17,874 nt of DNA from Cerioporus squamosus (lineage: Eukaryota > Basidiomycota > Agaricomycetes > Polyporales > Polyporaceae): assembly GCA_022592435.1 (NCBI GenBank), contig JABYQS010000578.1, positions 1 through 17,874 of the forward strand, given 5' to 3'. The translations under genes were made by a program, and so were the position numbers. The notes beneath the pieces were generated by a model. The model saw only the letters and a list, made by a program, of their open reading frames with translations, was not told the DNA's origin and ran no database searches. Positions 9,118-17,874 of this stretch are shown here, one piece after another (position 1 is the stretch's first letter; each line of letters opens with the position of its first letter).

Positions 9118-11291
9118 CTATGATGAGATACCGAGCCCGGAGAGTTCCTTCCGAATCTCGGCCTCGGTGTCGATCTTCTTGAGCTGCGTCGCCTCTAACC
9201 GTTCGCCCTTCTTCTGCTTCTCTTTCAGCTCGTCGATAGCCTTGAGCTGTTCGCGTGCAGCAATGAACACACTGTTCGACGGACGACACGATAGACATGA
9301 AGTAACGTACCTTCTTATTCAGGTTCCGAACCTTCTTTGCGATCGGGTCGAGCCCAAGGTCCGCGCCTGGTGTTGGTGGTACAGAGGACGCGCCGTTTAC
9401 CGCGGGCTCTGCATCACCGTTGCCGTTGGCCGGAATTTCGATCGACGGCAGCGTGCTGCCTTCAGCGCCGTCCTTCTTCGCAACACCGTCCTTCTTGCCA
9501 CCCTCCTTGTCTTTGGCGCCCTTCCGCTTCCGCCCGCGCTTCTCCTGGTCACCACCAGCGTGCCGTACTGGGGAAGGCGACGTAGGGGCACCGGGTACGT
9601 GTCTCCGGCCGTTCTGGAAACGGCCGGGTGCTGGACTCCTGCTATAGCGTCCATTGGGAGTCGACTGCCCACTGGGGGAGTCATCGTCACGCTTGTACAC
9701 AGAGGATGCCTCCAACCCCCGTGCGCCTGGGGGCCGGTATGCGCCGGCAGGCTTGGTAGGGGTGGGTTTCGCAACAGCGACGTGCTGCAAGACGCTGGAG
9801 GCGGGAGGGGGACTCGGTGGGATGTTCTGAGGGAAGGGAGGAGCAGCATCCACAGGAATTGGCCGCCACGACGTCTGGTAGAGCTCGTCGATGTGCTGGA
9901 TATGGACTAAAGGACCGGTGCAGTGCCAGATCTTGATGCCGTTGTCCACACGCAAACGAGGGGAGAGTGTGGCGGTCAGGAGGAAACGGCCGTCAGGGGA
10001 CCACTCGCAATGAGATGTGTTGGAGGCGTCGATAGTGGTGACCTTGGTGAGCGTCCGGCGGTCAAAGATATCGACTTTACCCGCGAGGTTACCAAAACCA
10101 GCGAGCGCGATCAACCGGCCCTGCGGGTTGAAAGAAAGGAAGTTGCAAAACGCGGTGCCGAAGTCGTGGAGGCTGCGTGCTCGCTGGTCGAAGAGCATCG
10201 TCTTCGCGGGCATGACTGGAGACGGCGTAGGTACGGGCACAGGAACCGACAGGGCGAGCACTCACATCCATAGACAACGCCGAACTCCTTCGAATTGGGA
10301 CTCCAGGCAAGATCGTGCACCGGTCCATCCTTGTCGAGCGTCACACGACAATCAAAGTTACCCGCAGCGCTCAGGAGGTAGAGACCACCAGTCTCGCCGT
10401 AGTAGCTCTTGTTGGCCTGGTCAACATCCGTCTGTGTAAGGACGAGCACTTGAGTGCCGAGTGTGTTCCACTTGATCTGCGAACGCTGCGCCTTAAAGAA
10501 CGTCTTCTGGCAGGTCGGTACGCCGGCAAGCGACGTGAGGCTGTAGATCTTGACGCTGGCAGGTTGTCCCTACATCCGGTGGGTCAGTCTGGATGGTCGG
10601 CCGCATCGAGGACTGAGGGGTATAGGAAAAGAGACGAAACGATGATGATCTCACCTTTTTCTCCGCAACGAAGACAGCCACGGACGGGTTAAGCCCCGGG
10701 CTGAGAGTAACGGAGGTCGCACCCTCGACCTTCAGTTTGTCCACAACTCCCTTCGACCACTCCGCGGGCTTAAATACCTGGATCTCCTGTCCGACAAGAC
10801 GGACGGCGTGCGACTCGGAGATGGTGTACTGGAGTTCCCACCCCTCCTGCGACTTTTGCGAGAAGGCGACGAGCTCTTCGCCGGTCGAGGCGGAGAAGAC
10901 GCGAAGGTTCTTGTGCTGCGTGCCGTCCTCGAGCTTTTGAGGCCTCTCCCAGGTAGACAGATACGTGCCGCGGGGCGAGAAGCTGATCTCGACGATGTTC
11001 GGAAGGGAGAGCTCCTGGAGAAGCTGGGCGCTCTCCGCCTGGAAGATGCGGACGCCTGTGGGGATCGCGTAGGCGAACAGACGGCCGTCGGGGCTGTACT
11101 GGTACGTTCTTGCGGGTACTTCGGGGGCTTGGAAGTTCTCGATAGGGTCATAGTTGGGCGTACCACCGACGAGACCGAAACTCTTCTGCGCGCGGACTGC
11201 AAGGGTTCATCCGGATCAGATGAGTCCATAGAAACATGACAAAAGCGGGCTCAAACTGACAAGCATACTGCTGGGACAGTTGTGAGGCCAT
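9118..11291 (-). CDS. EIF2A: Eukaryotic translation initiation factor 2A (eIF2A)
   Basis: Exons 11291-11261, 11196-10655, 10569-10266, 10215-9311 and 9246-9118 give 636 aa. All four introns (64, 85, 50, 64 bases) have good donors and keep frame. eIF2A is a cytosolic, single-chain factor that can bring initiator Met-tRNA to the 40S subunit without GTP and is linked to non-AUG and stress-related initiation. It is distinct from the alpha subunit of eIF2. The N-terminal three quarters form a WD-type beta-propeller. Visible family stretches include SFGLVGGTPNYDP, TYQYSPDGRLFAYAIP, DLAWSPNSKEFGVVYGFMP, FNPQGRLIALAGFGNL and DGRFLLTATLSPRLRVDNG, then WRPIPVD. A Pro/Ser-rich and Lys-rich linker follows (GRKRKGAKDKEGGKKDG), then the conserved helical end with KKVRNLNKK, AIDELKEKQ and LSGLGISS before the stop. 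The start ATG has a good context and precedes MASQLSQQYA. It is divergent from CDC73 across 377 bases. Confidence 0.96.
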
Positions 11292-11403
11292 TTTGTGCGC
11301 AAGAGGGTGCGAGAGAAGCAAGTGAATGCTTCAGACGGTCGAGGGGGAGGACAAGGTTGAGTCTGACCCGCAATCAGCCTGCATCACCGAAAAATGTGGC
11401 TGA

Positions 11404-11428
11404 GGTCACAAGAGGTCACGCGGGTCAC
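11404..11428 (+). repeat. Three GGTCAC direct repeats
   Basis: GGTCAC occurs at 11404-11409, 11414-11419 and 11423-11428, spaced 10 and 9 bases apart, so about one helical turn. This is about 110-135 bases upstream of the eIF2A ATG. The regular spacing suggests binding sites on one DNA face. No binding protein is inferred. Confidence 0.6.
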
Positions 11429-11469
11429 AGGTAGCTGCCAAGCCCAAGCGCCCAAGAGGATAAGTCCCC

Positions 11470-11569
11470 GGTAAGTTTGGGTAAGTAGCCGGCCAGTTTA
11501 CTAGTTATCCTGGGTAAGTATCAAGATCAATAATTAAAGTCAACGGGTGTTGTTAACTTTGTTATTGAG
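11470..11569 (+). other. Three GGTAAGT donor-like repeats and a possible CDC73 5'-leader intron
   Basis: GGTAAGT occurs at 11470-11476, 11480-11486 and 11513-11519, each a perfect 5' splice-site consensus on the CDC73 strand. An acceptor-like end at 11568-11569 is preceded by GTTAAC, a fair branch site, at 11552-11557. The last donor would give a 56-base intron (11514-11569), typical for this genome, and the others 99 and 89 bases. The intron would lie wholly in the CDC73 leader, about 100 bases before its ATG. The acceptor (GAG) is not strong. Alternatively the heptamers are transcription-factor sites. Confidence 0.38.
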
Positions 11570-11668
11570 CTACCCTGACGCGCGCGCCGGTGACCGCGAC
11601 GCGTTCCTTGCTCTCGTACCTCCATCCACTCCACTTTTTGCTGGCTGTCTGGGGCCCCACTCGATATC

Positions 11669-13503
11669 ATGAGCTCGGATACGGATGTCCTTCTTGCGCT
11701 CAAGCAAACTCTTCGTGTGAAAGGGCGAAACCCACCACAGATAACCTTCAAGAAGGGTTCTGCCACTGTCTCGTCGTTCAAGGAAGCTACGCACCTCGTC
11801 CTCGCGAACGACTTGACTGTCCCAAAAGATGCACCGACACGCTTGCGGAAGCCTGGGGCCTCGTCTACAGATCCTCAAGCAAACCCCCAAGACTTCATCT
11901 CACTCGGCGCCGTGTATCTCGCATGGAAGCTGCGGGAGGTTCCTGGTGCCGAGTACATGAAGCAGGTCCGGGAGAATGGCTATACTACGGGCTTCATCAG
12001 CGTGACGGAGAAGAAGGGAGTGGCTGACTGGCTGCAGAACAAGACGCAGACGTTGCCAGGGTTGATTTCCGTCCAGGGTGAGTGTCCAGTCACAGCGATA
12101 GTTGCTACTGCTGTGGTACCGTGATTCGAGAGGATGAGTGGAACCTTGTACCTCCCAGTGTCGTACGACCGAATATAGGGCTTCTTTCTTCGATGAGCAT
12201 TCGCTGCGTTGCTACGCTTTGCTATCCAACCTTCCGCTCCCCGTTCCTTGCACACGGTCTACGGTGCTAACCCGTCCCCAGCTGAGTCAACAACACCTCC
12301 TGGATCACCGCCGCAACTGCGTGGTTCAGCGTCTCTGCCCTCTGCCGCCTCACTATCCCGAGGCGGGGACTCTACGACCAGTCCACTGAAGAGGAGATAC
12401 GTGGCCGACACTGCCGACATCGAAGTCGTCAAGAAGATCAAGCAGAATGAGATTGAGTTGCAGGATCGCAATACGGTTCTTCGAGGGATCAAGCCCAATG
12501 TTCGTGCCAAACGTTCGCGTTATGTGCTGTGCTAACCCTTGTTGAGTCAGAACTTCACCAGTTTGAAGGACTCGTTTGGGGAGAGGCTGAAGAAGCTCAA
12601 GGAGGGCGGACGGAGTAGCACAATGTCAAGTTCCCTTACCCCTGTACCCGGTACGTCCGATAGCGATGTATGGCCGGTTGCATGTGTTCTCATTCGTTCG
12701 TACAGACTCGAAGATGCAGCCGCGCAAACCCAGTACGTGCTTCCTCTGGCTACCCGTAGGGGCGTCCGCTCATAGCCTCTCCAGAGAACAATTACCCCAT
12801 TATCATGATATCCTCTTCGCCAACATCCCTCATCACCATGCACAATGTACGAAAATTTCTACAAGATGCTGTCTTTGAGTCTTCACAGGATGCGAGGGCT
12901 CGCGCTGCTTCGGAGGGCAACGCGCGGCCGGAAGACATGATTCCCATATACCGAAAGCGGACGACAATCGACTCTTCGGGGCGAGAAACCGAGATGCAGA
13001 CAAGGTGCGTCGTGGAGACTCGGCGCATGGTTTTCTCTCGTTGACGGCTTTTTGTTAGATACTTTGTCGTGGACAGTACCGAAGCCCTCGCCAAGTTCGG
13101 CCCTGACGCGTGGGATCGTGTGGTGTGCGTGATGACAACAGGGCAAGCATGGCAGTTCCGACCATACAAGTGGACGGAGCCCAAAACATTGTTTCACCAC
13201 GGTGAGTCTGCCATGCGAGCCCAGTACTGGAGATCTGGAAGTGGTAAACCCTCGTCCTGCAGTCAAAGGCATCTACTTCTCGTGGACCAACGATCCTCCG
13301 AACCCGAAGATCAAGGACTGGAACGTTACGGAGCTCAAGGTGTGTCTCAGTTAACCCCATAAATGGCGAACCACGATTCCTTATCGATGGCTTCGCAGAT
13401 CGATCCCAACCGGCGCCATGTAGACAAGTCGGTCGTCGCGCACTTCTGGCGGATCCTCGACCAGTGGACGAGCACATACAAGCCTTCGCTCGTGCAGGGT
13501 TGA
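11669..13503 (+). CDS. CDC73: Cdc73 / parafibromin, subunit of the Paf1 complex
   Basis: Eight exons, 11669-12077, 12282-12499, 12551-12650, 12706-12732, 12785-13004, 13059-13201, 13263-13339 and 13399-13503, join in frame to 432 aa (yeast about 390, human 531). Cdc73 is a nuclear part of the Paf1 complex, which travels with RNA polymerase II and supports elongation and co-transcriptional histone modification. The N-terminal domain starts MSSDTDVLLALKQTLRVK and includes FISLGAVYLAWKLRE. The middle has YVADTADIEVVKKIKQNE and the motif DRNTVLRGIKPN. The C-terminal Ras-like domain begins after a linker of basic residues (MQPRKPK) with PIIMISSSPTSLITMHNV and continues with YFVVDSTEALAKFG, WDRVVCVMTTG, WQFRPYKW, VKGIYFSWTND, then HFWRILDQW and the stop. 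The first intron is long (204 bases) but ends with a good GCTAAC branch and CCCCAG. One exon is only 27 bases. No defect seen. Confidence 0.95.
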
Positions 13504-13730
13504 CTTGCTCTATCTCGACTCTTCGTGCTGCTGTGCTGATCTTTCTATGTTTCGCTAGTTGTATGATCTATTTACCGAGTGCATATTCACTGCTTCTATC
13601 AAACAACATTGGTGTCTCAAAGACAAGCAAGCTACATATGCAAGGTACCTCATGTCGTGCTCTCCACTGGCAGACCCCAGATCCCAGACTGTTCCGTTAT
13701 CCACATGAGTCGCAGGGCGAGGAGACATGG

Positions 13731-15369
13731 TCATACAGCATCAATGACGGCTATTCGTCTGGTGCCAGTGGTGATATTGTTCAGGAGCAAACACACCCGC
13801 CCAGAGCTCTCCTCCAGACACAAGTTGACCAGGTGCTCCTCGGGGTTGAGCGTGACGCTGAACGAGCCCAGCTTGCCCCGTATCCACAGCTCTCCCGGCT
13901 CATAGTCCGGGTCGTCCTCACTTATGTCCAGAATGGAGCGCGGCAGCGAGTACGTGCGGAAGTGCACATGCAGCGAGCCGTTTCGCGTCTCGGTGCAGTC
14001 CCAGATCGCCCGTCGCACTCCCACGGCCCCGAGCCCTATGTACCCGATCTCGGCGCCGAGTACGAGCGGGTACGGAATCTCGCGGTAGTCCACCTGCGAG
14101 TCGGGGTATACACGGATGACGTGCAATGCGCGCGTTCCTGCGATGACGAGCGGGTGTTTCTGGGGCTGGTCGCCCAGGCCTGTCCCTGCGCTCCAGGAGA
14201 AGGGGCTGATGCGATAGATGCCGGAGCCGATGTCGCAGCGGCAGCTCCAAACCGGTCGGACAGAGTGGATGGGTGGGAGCGCCGGCTCCCCAGTGTTCTC
14301 CGGGGAGGGGGGCGGGTGGACCGCCGAGAGCGGGGGTATCTCGTATATGAAGATCCCACCGTGGTACGCAAGCATGAGTTGATGCTCGGAGAGAACGGAG
14401 ATGGTGAAGTCCTCGTCTGCCTGTATTTGGGTGTTTCGGAAGCACATGAGCTCATGTTGCGTGGCCGAGGGCATGACCCACGGTGGTACTTACCGACCAC
14501 GGTCCGATGTTGAGCGAAACCTGGGGCTTGCGGGCTCCCGAAGCGGTGTACTGGGGCCCGACGGGGCACACATGCAGTATCATGTCCCCGCCTCCGCTTT
14601 CGAGCCCATATACGAGGAGCTGCCCGCCCGAGGCGCAGCACCACACAGAGCCAGTAACAGATATTTTACCGATGAGCACGAAGGCGGGAGAGGGCTCCAC
14701 GACGGCGACCTGGTAGACATAGATGTTGCATTGACTACGCGGCAGAATATGGTGTCAGTCAGCATGGGAGAGTCGGGGAAGGAATACGTACTTGTAGCGC
14801 ACACCCATCTGTAAGATGAGTACGTCCTCGTGGTCGTTAGTCAGGGACAGGAAGGAGCTCAGGTAGATAATGGACTCGTCTTCGGTGAGCGACGGGGACA
14901 GGGTTACCGCTGGAGCCTGGGCGTCGAGTTCCTGCAGCTGCAGGGAGCCGTCGTATAGAACGATGATGAGCCAGTTCCCGCCCGCGACCAGGCTGACGTG
15001 CTCCACAGTGCGGTCGCGGTGGAAGTTCCTGATTAGCTTCGGGTGGTAATCGAGCGCGTGCCACAGTCTATCCAAGCGGGCTGCCTGTAGGACCTGGTGC
15101 TTGAGCTCCTCCACCGTCAGTTTCTGCAGGCGCCGCGAGAGATGTGGCTGGGGAAACCGTAGGAGGAGGCGGGATAGAGCACGGTGCCACACCGAACGGT
15201 CGGTTAACAAAGCCTGCAAAGCTTTGCATGTCTGCGAACGACTCCAGTCGCACTCAAGGCTTCATGCAAGAAAAAGCGGACAGGTACCCACCGCGCAAAG
15301 TCTTAAGATGTCTCTGGTGCTCAGAAGGCGAACGATAGAGAGCTGGACATCATACGGGAGACGATGCAT
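13731..15369 (-). CDS. F-box protein with beta-rich C-terminal region (about 482 aa)
   Basis: Exons 15369-15292, 15231-14792, 14734-14494 and 14420-13731 join in frame to 482 aa, with introns of 60, 57 and 73 bases (strong donors GTGGGT, GTACGT, GTAAGT). The F-box is at the very N-terminus: MHRLPYDVQLSIVRLLSTRD, then ILRLCATCKALQALLTD and RSVWHRAL, matching the Leu-Pro start and the terminal Trp of Skp1-binding F-boxes. The rest is rich in beta-strand-like alternations (WLIIVLYDGSLQL, YVYQVAVVEPSPAFVLIG, GGQLLVYGLES, HQLMLAYHGGIFIYEIP, VIAGTRALHVIRVYPD, RVCLLLNNITTGTRRIAV). This suggests a degenerate propeller, without clear WD dipeptide repeats. It probably acts as a substrate adaptor of an SCF ubiquitin ligase. 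It is unrelated in sequence to the F-box/LRR pair on the left. It converges on CDC73, with 227 bases between stop codons. No defect seen. Substrate unknown. Confidence 0.86.
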
Positions 15370-16158
15370 CGGGAACGGAGGGGGAAGGAGGGCGTTCGGC
15401 GGGACCGGACAGGCTGGATGCCATAGCGAGTTTATCTCTGAACTATCAGCCGCTCGGGGTCTGAAAAGCTTCCAATTATTGGGTCCCACGACCGACAATG
15501 ACGCAGGGCGTCGAATTTACGAGGAGGACGTTGCCTATATGGCGGCTTGAGTCAGACGCTGCCGAGACCAATGACGAACGCGGGCTTGCTGAGTTCGCCG
15601 CCCGTGGCATGTGGGAACTGTGGAGTCTCCACGCTCCGTGCGGGCCTGCTAGAAACATCTGAGCGGCGAAAGGCCTAGAACTGGAGCTGCAGACTCACTT
15701 GTCCCCATGCTGCTGCCCAAGAGCCGCATTCTCTGTCCATCCGTACTACAACCATTCCCTTTCTTGCTCATCCGACCGGCAATCGCCGCCCTCCCACAAC
15801 GCCCAGGTCCCCGCGTCCGGAGCCCTTATCCGGAGTCGCTGTGCCTAGATTGAATTGTGTACCTTGTGTCGCAGCAGGTCGCATCGGACATTGCGATGCT
15901 TGTTGTACACAACCTCGTGTGCTCCGTGACTGGCATGTCTCGCCGTGCGACTGTGTCGCCTCGGGATCACAGGCGCGGCGGTGAACGGCGTGAGCGTTCC
16001 TACAAGTCTTCCCGTCAGATACATCTAACTACTGTATGGAAGACTGGAGTCGTACCTTCTGACCTGGACCACAGCCATGACGGAGAGGGCGGTCCTTCCC
16101 ATCCGCAGACCATCACGGGAAAATGTCTGCCAGGCCTGTCTCTTTTCAGTTTAATTTA

Positions 16159-16173
16159 GTGCGTATAACGCAC
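16159..16173. repeat. Perfect inverted repeat GTGCGT-ATA-ACGCAC
   Basis: Six-base arms are exactly complementary around a three-base ATA spacer. It lies about 670 bases before the MFS ATG. It could be a dimer-binding site for a zinc-cluster or similar regulator, but a chance palindrome of this size is quite possible. Confidence 0.35.
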
Positions 16174-16723
16174 CCCACCCCAAACCACCACTTCGACGCG
16201 ATAAGTACGATCGCGAGTCGGCGACAGCCGCTTTGCCCACGTCGAGGCATTGGCACACTTTGCGCAATCGGAGTCTTGCTGGGGGGCTGGATGGCGAGAT
16301 CACAGGACGATCCTGATAGCGGTCTGCGGCGTTCAAATGCCGCGACTCAATCTAGGACCATGTGCATGATCGGATGCTTGATCTTGTTGCATATAACTCG
16401 AATGTTGTTACTACGATACTTGCACAGCACTTCCCCTGTCGAAAGGTCATTCCAGGTCATTCCCCTCCTCGAACGATATCGGAGAAGTCGCGTCGTAAGG
16501 AGATCAGCTCGCTGTGATGGAAGAAGCGAGCGCTGACCGTGGTGGTATGTACAATGCCGATCTACGGAGTAACCCCGCAGCGCGAATTGGGAGAGCGAGA
16601 ACCGGACATGATGGAGGTTCGGGACAGCAGGAGGGTGCTTATCAGTGTTAAGTACGATCAAAAGGGTAAACATCAAATCGCAATCTCCCATTAGTCTCAC
16701 GTAACGTGCCGGATAAACCGCAC

Positions 16724-16730
16724 TATATAG
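16724..16730 (+). promoter_or_regulatory. TATA-like element upstream of the MFS gene
   Basis: TATATAG sits 108 bases before the ATG at 16839, a reasonable distance for a TATA box with a leader of about 80 bases. Position and match are the only support. Confidence 0.35.
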
Positions 16731-16838
16731 CATGACTCAAGTTGTCTCACCCGCCGGTGTAGGTCACTCTACTTACCCCGACCACGATCCGTCTCGCCTC
16801 AAAAGCCCGCTCGGGCATACGAAACTCACGACAGGAAG

Positions 16839-17874
16839 ATGGAGGCTACAGAGCAGAGCCCGTTGCTCACGACGCCGGCCTCGGCCGATGCTGAGATTTT
16901 GAAGCATGATCTCTTGTACCAACGCTTCACTCCCAGCCACAAGGAGATCATCGTGGCGGTCATCTCATGGGCAGCCCTGATACCATGTGCGTTGACTTGT
17001 TCAGACGACAGAGAGAGTTGACTGACGTCCCTGAAGTTCTGGCCTCAGGCTCCTTCATACCCTCAATTCCGGAGATTGCGCGCGAGCTCGGTAGCACCGG
17101 CCCGATCATAAAGTACTCCTCCTGCACTTCAGGTGTAACTTGTCCTGACTGAGCTGACAGTTCCATGTTCATCTAGCTTGGCCGTGAGCCTGTCGCTTAC
17201 TGCTGCGTCCATAGGCAGTCTCATATGGGCCACATACTCCGGTACATGTGAGTCACTTCGTCAAGTCACTATATCCTGTGGCGCTTCTGACCAGTCATGT
17301 AGATGGACGCCGGGCCGTCTTTCTAAGGTCCCTGCCATGCCTATGCATTGGCTCGATAGGCGTGGCGACTGCCCACACCGTCCCGGTCCTCATGTGTTGG
17401 CGAGCCTTCCAGGCCTTCGGTGCTTCGAGCGGCATGTCGTCGGCGCAGGCGTCATAGGCGACATCTACCGGTTGGAGAGCGCGGAACTGCAATGGGTATC
17501 TTCTTCGGTGTGAGTGCCTCACCCTCTCCTGTTCCGTATGATAACTCACACATATTCTCGGTGCAGGCATCCCTCCTCGGCCCAGCCATCTCGCCGTTGT
17601 ATGGTGGCATTGCACGCACTATGCGTCATGGCGCTATGCACAATGGGGTTGTTCGTGATGGGTCTCCTCGATTCATTCCCGTTTATCTCTGGCTGCCGGA
17701 GACTCTGGACCCGGAGGTCTTGAACCGTAACAAAGAAGCGGCGCGTGGTTCACGTTCTTGCACATAAATCCCTTCGGCAGTCTAGGACTGCTTCGCAGCC
17801 CGAACATCCTAGTGCTGGTGCGTACAGCTGTCGCGCGAGTTGGCGTCATTTCATCATAGCGTATCCCTTTGCAG
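16839..17874 (+). pseudogene. DHA1-type MFS transporter, 3' partial, multiple single-base frame breaks
   Basis: Exons 16839-16986, 17037-17112 and 17177-17247 are intact and in frame, with clean introns of 50, 64 and 55 bases. The protein starts MEATEQSPLLTTP, then HKEIIVAVISWAALIP (first membrane helix), GSFIPSIPEIARELGS, NLAVSLSLTAASIGSLIW and the motif-A loop YGRRAVFLRS. Fungal DHA1 transporters are 12-helix proton-coupled drug or metabolite exporters of plasma or vacuolar membranes. From 17303 on, similarity continues but jumps frames, each time as if one base were lost: about 17436-17442 (between GASSGMS and GAGVIGDIYRLE), 17472-17481 (before RGTAMGIFFG), 17614-17621 (before HYASWR), 17633-17643 (before MGLFVMGLL), 17666-17676 (before FIPVYLWLPE) and 17732-17747 (before WFTFLHINPFGSLGLL). 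The intron 17510-17566 is still good. A further intron with donor GTGCGT appears to end at the last base of the window. It is a pseudogene or a badly sequenced patch. Confidence 0.82.

Larger units (their letters stand above)
11292..11668. promoter_or_regulatory. Shared divergent promoter of eIF2A and CDC73
   Basis: These 377 bases separate the ATG of eIF2A (minus, 11291) from the ATG of CDC73 (plus, 11669). They must contain both leaders and probably both core promoters. Two short repeat sets lie inside (listed separately). An AT-rich patch around 11529-11540 (ATAATTAAAG) is the only TATA-like element. Co-regulation of a translation factor and a transcription-elongation factor is possible but not shown. 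Confidence 0.7.
15370..16838. other. gene-poor stretch between the F-box gene and the MFS gene
   Basis: Divergent upstream region of about 1.47 kb holding the promoters of both neighbours. Open frames on both strands, such as plus 15857-16159 and minus 16347-16733, show no family motifs and no splice-supported extension. A perfect short inverted repeat at 16159-16173 and a TATA-like element at 16724-16730 are the only sites worth naming. No RNA gene or mobile element was seen. Confidence 0.55.

Noticed and set aside
9089..9910. Long plus-strand open frame of 273 codons
   Set aside because: It lies antisense to eIF2A exons, whose minus-strand frame is clearly conserved; the plus frame is a shadow of GC-rich codons.
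10732..11229. Minus-strand Ser/Arg-rich frame of 165 codons
   Set aside because: Out-of-frame reading of eIF2A exon 2; the Ser/Arg richness is a frame artefact.
13464..14513. Plus-strand open frame of 349 codons overlapping the end of CDC73
   Set aside because: Antisense to the last exon of the F-box gene; it has no family features and no proper start context.
15857..16159. Plus-strand open frame of 100 codons between the F-box and MFS genes
   Set aside because: No recognisable features, no homologous pattern and no intron support; kept only as part of the gene-poor description.
1..17874. CRISPR arrays, insertion sequences, terminal repeats or viral genes
   Set aside because: No regularly spaced repeats, paired terminal inverted repeats, transposase or reverse-transcriptase motifs were seen on either strand.

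Overview
The window looks like nuclear DNA of a filamentous basidiomycete, most likely an agaricomycete and possibly a polypore (inference). Genes are broken by many short introns of about 48-85 bases with GT donors, CTRAY-like branch sites and AG acceptors. The two housekeeping genes have the fungal form, and F-box-like genes are present as paralogues. No prokaryotic feature, rRNA, tRNA, CRISPR array or transposon was found. Exon boundaries below were worked out by hand from splice signals, reading-frame continuity and comparison between paralogues.

Layout. 1-1627 (+): the 3' part of an F-box/LRR-like gene (copy 1), already open at base 1 and carrying a one-base frame break. 1628-2688: gene-poor. 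2689-5522 (-): a 12-exon gene whose C-terminal two thirds read as a pepsin-like (A1) aspartic protease, with a 17-base exon and a one-base phase conflict at the first catalytic motif. 5569-6194 (-): further coding-like exons of unknown identity, possibly its 5' extension. 6366-8244 (+): copy 2 of the F-box/LRR-like gene, intact, five exons. 8245-9117: gene-poor. 9118-11291 (-): translation factor eIF2A, five exons. 11292-11668: promoter shared by two divergent genes. 11669-13503 (+): CDC73, a Paf1-complex subunit, eight exons. 13731-15369 (-): an unrelated F-box protein, four exons, convergent with CDC73. 15370-16838: gene-poor. 16839-17874 (+): the start of a DHA1-type MFS transporter whose later exons carry at least six single-base frame breaks.

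How the parts fit. The right-centre block (eIF2A, CDC73, F-box gene) is intact and ordinary. The left third and the right edge are accessory-like: a duplicated F-box gene flanking an unusual aspartic-protease gene, and a decayed or mis-sequenced transporter. All eight frame conflicts behave as loss of one base, while splice sites stay good. That fits either young pseudogenes or residual indel errors in the assembly. I found no clearly new system. The most interesting points are the protease gene architecture, the clustered frame breaks in the transporter, and the repeats in the eIF2A/CDC73 promoter, one set of which may be tandem splice donors of a leader intron.
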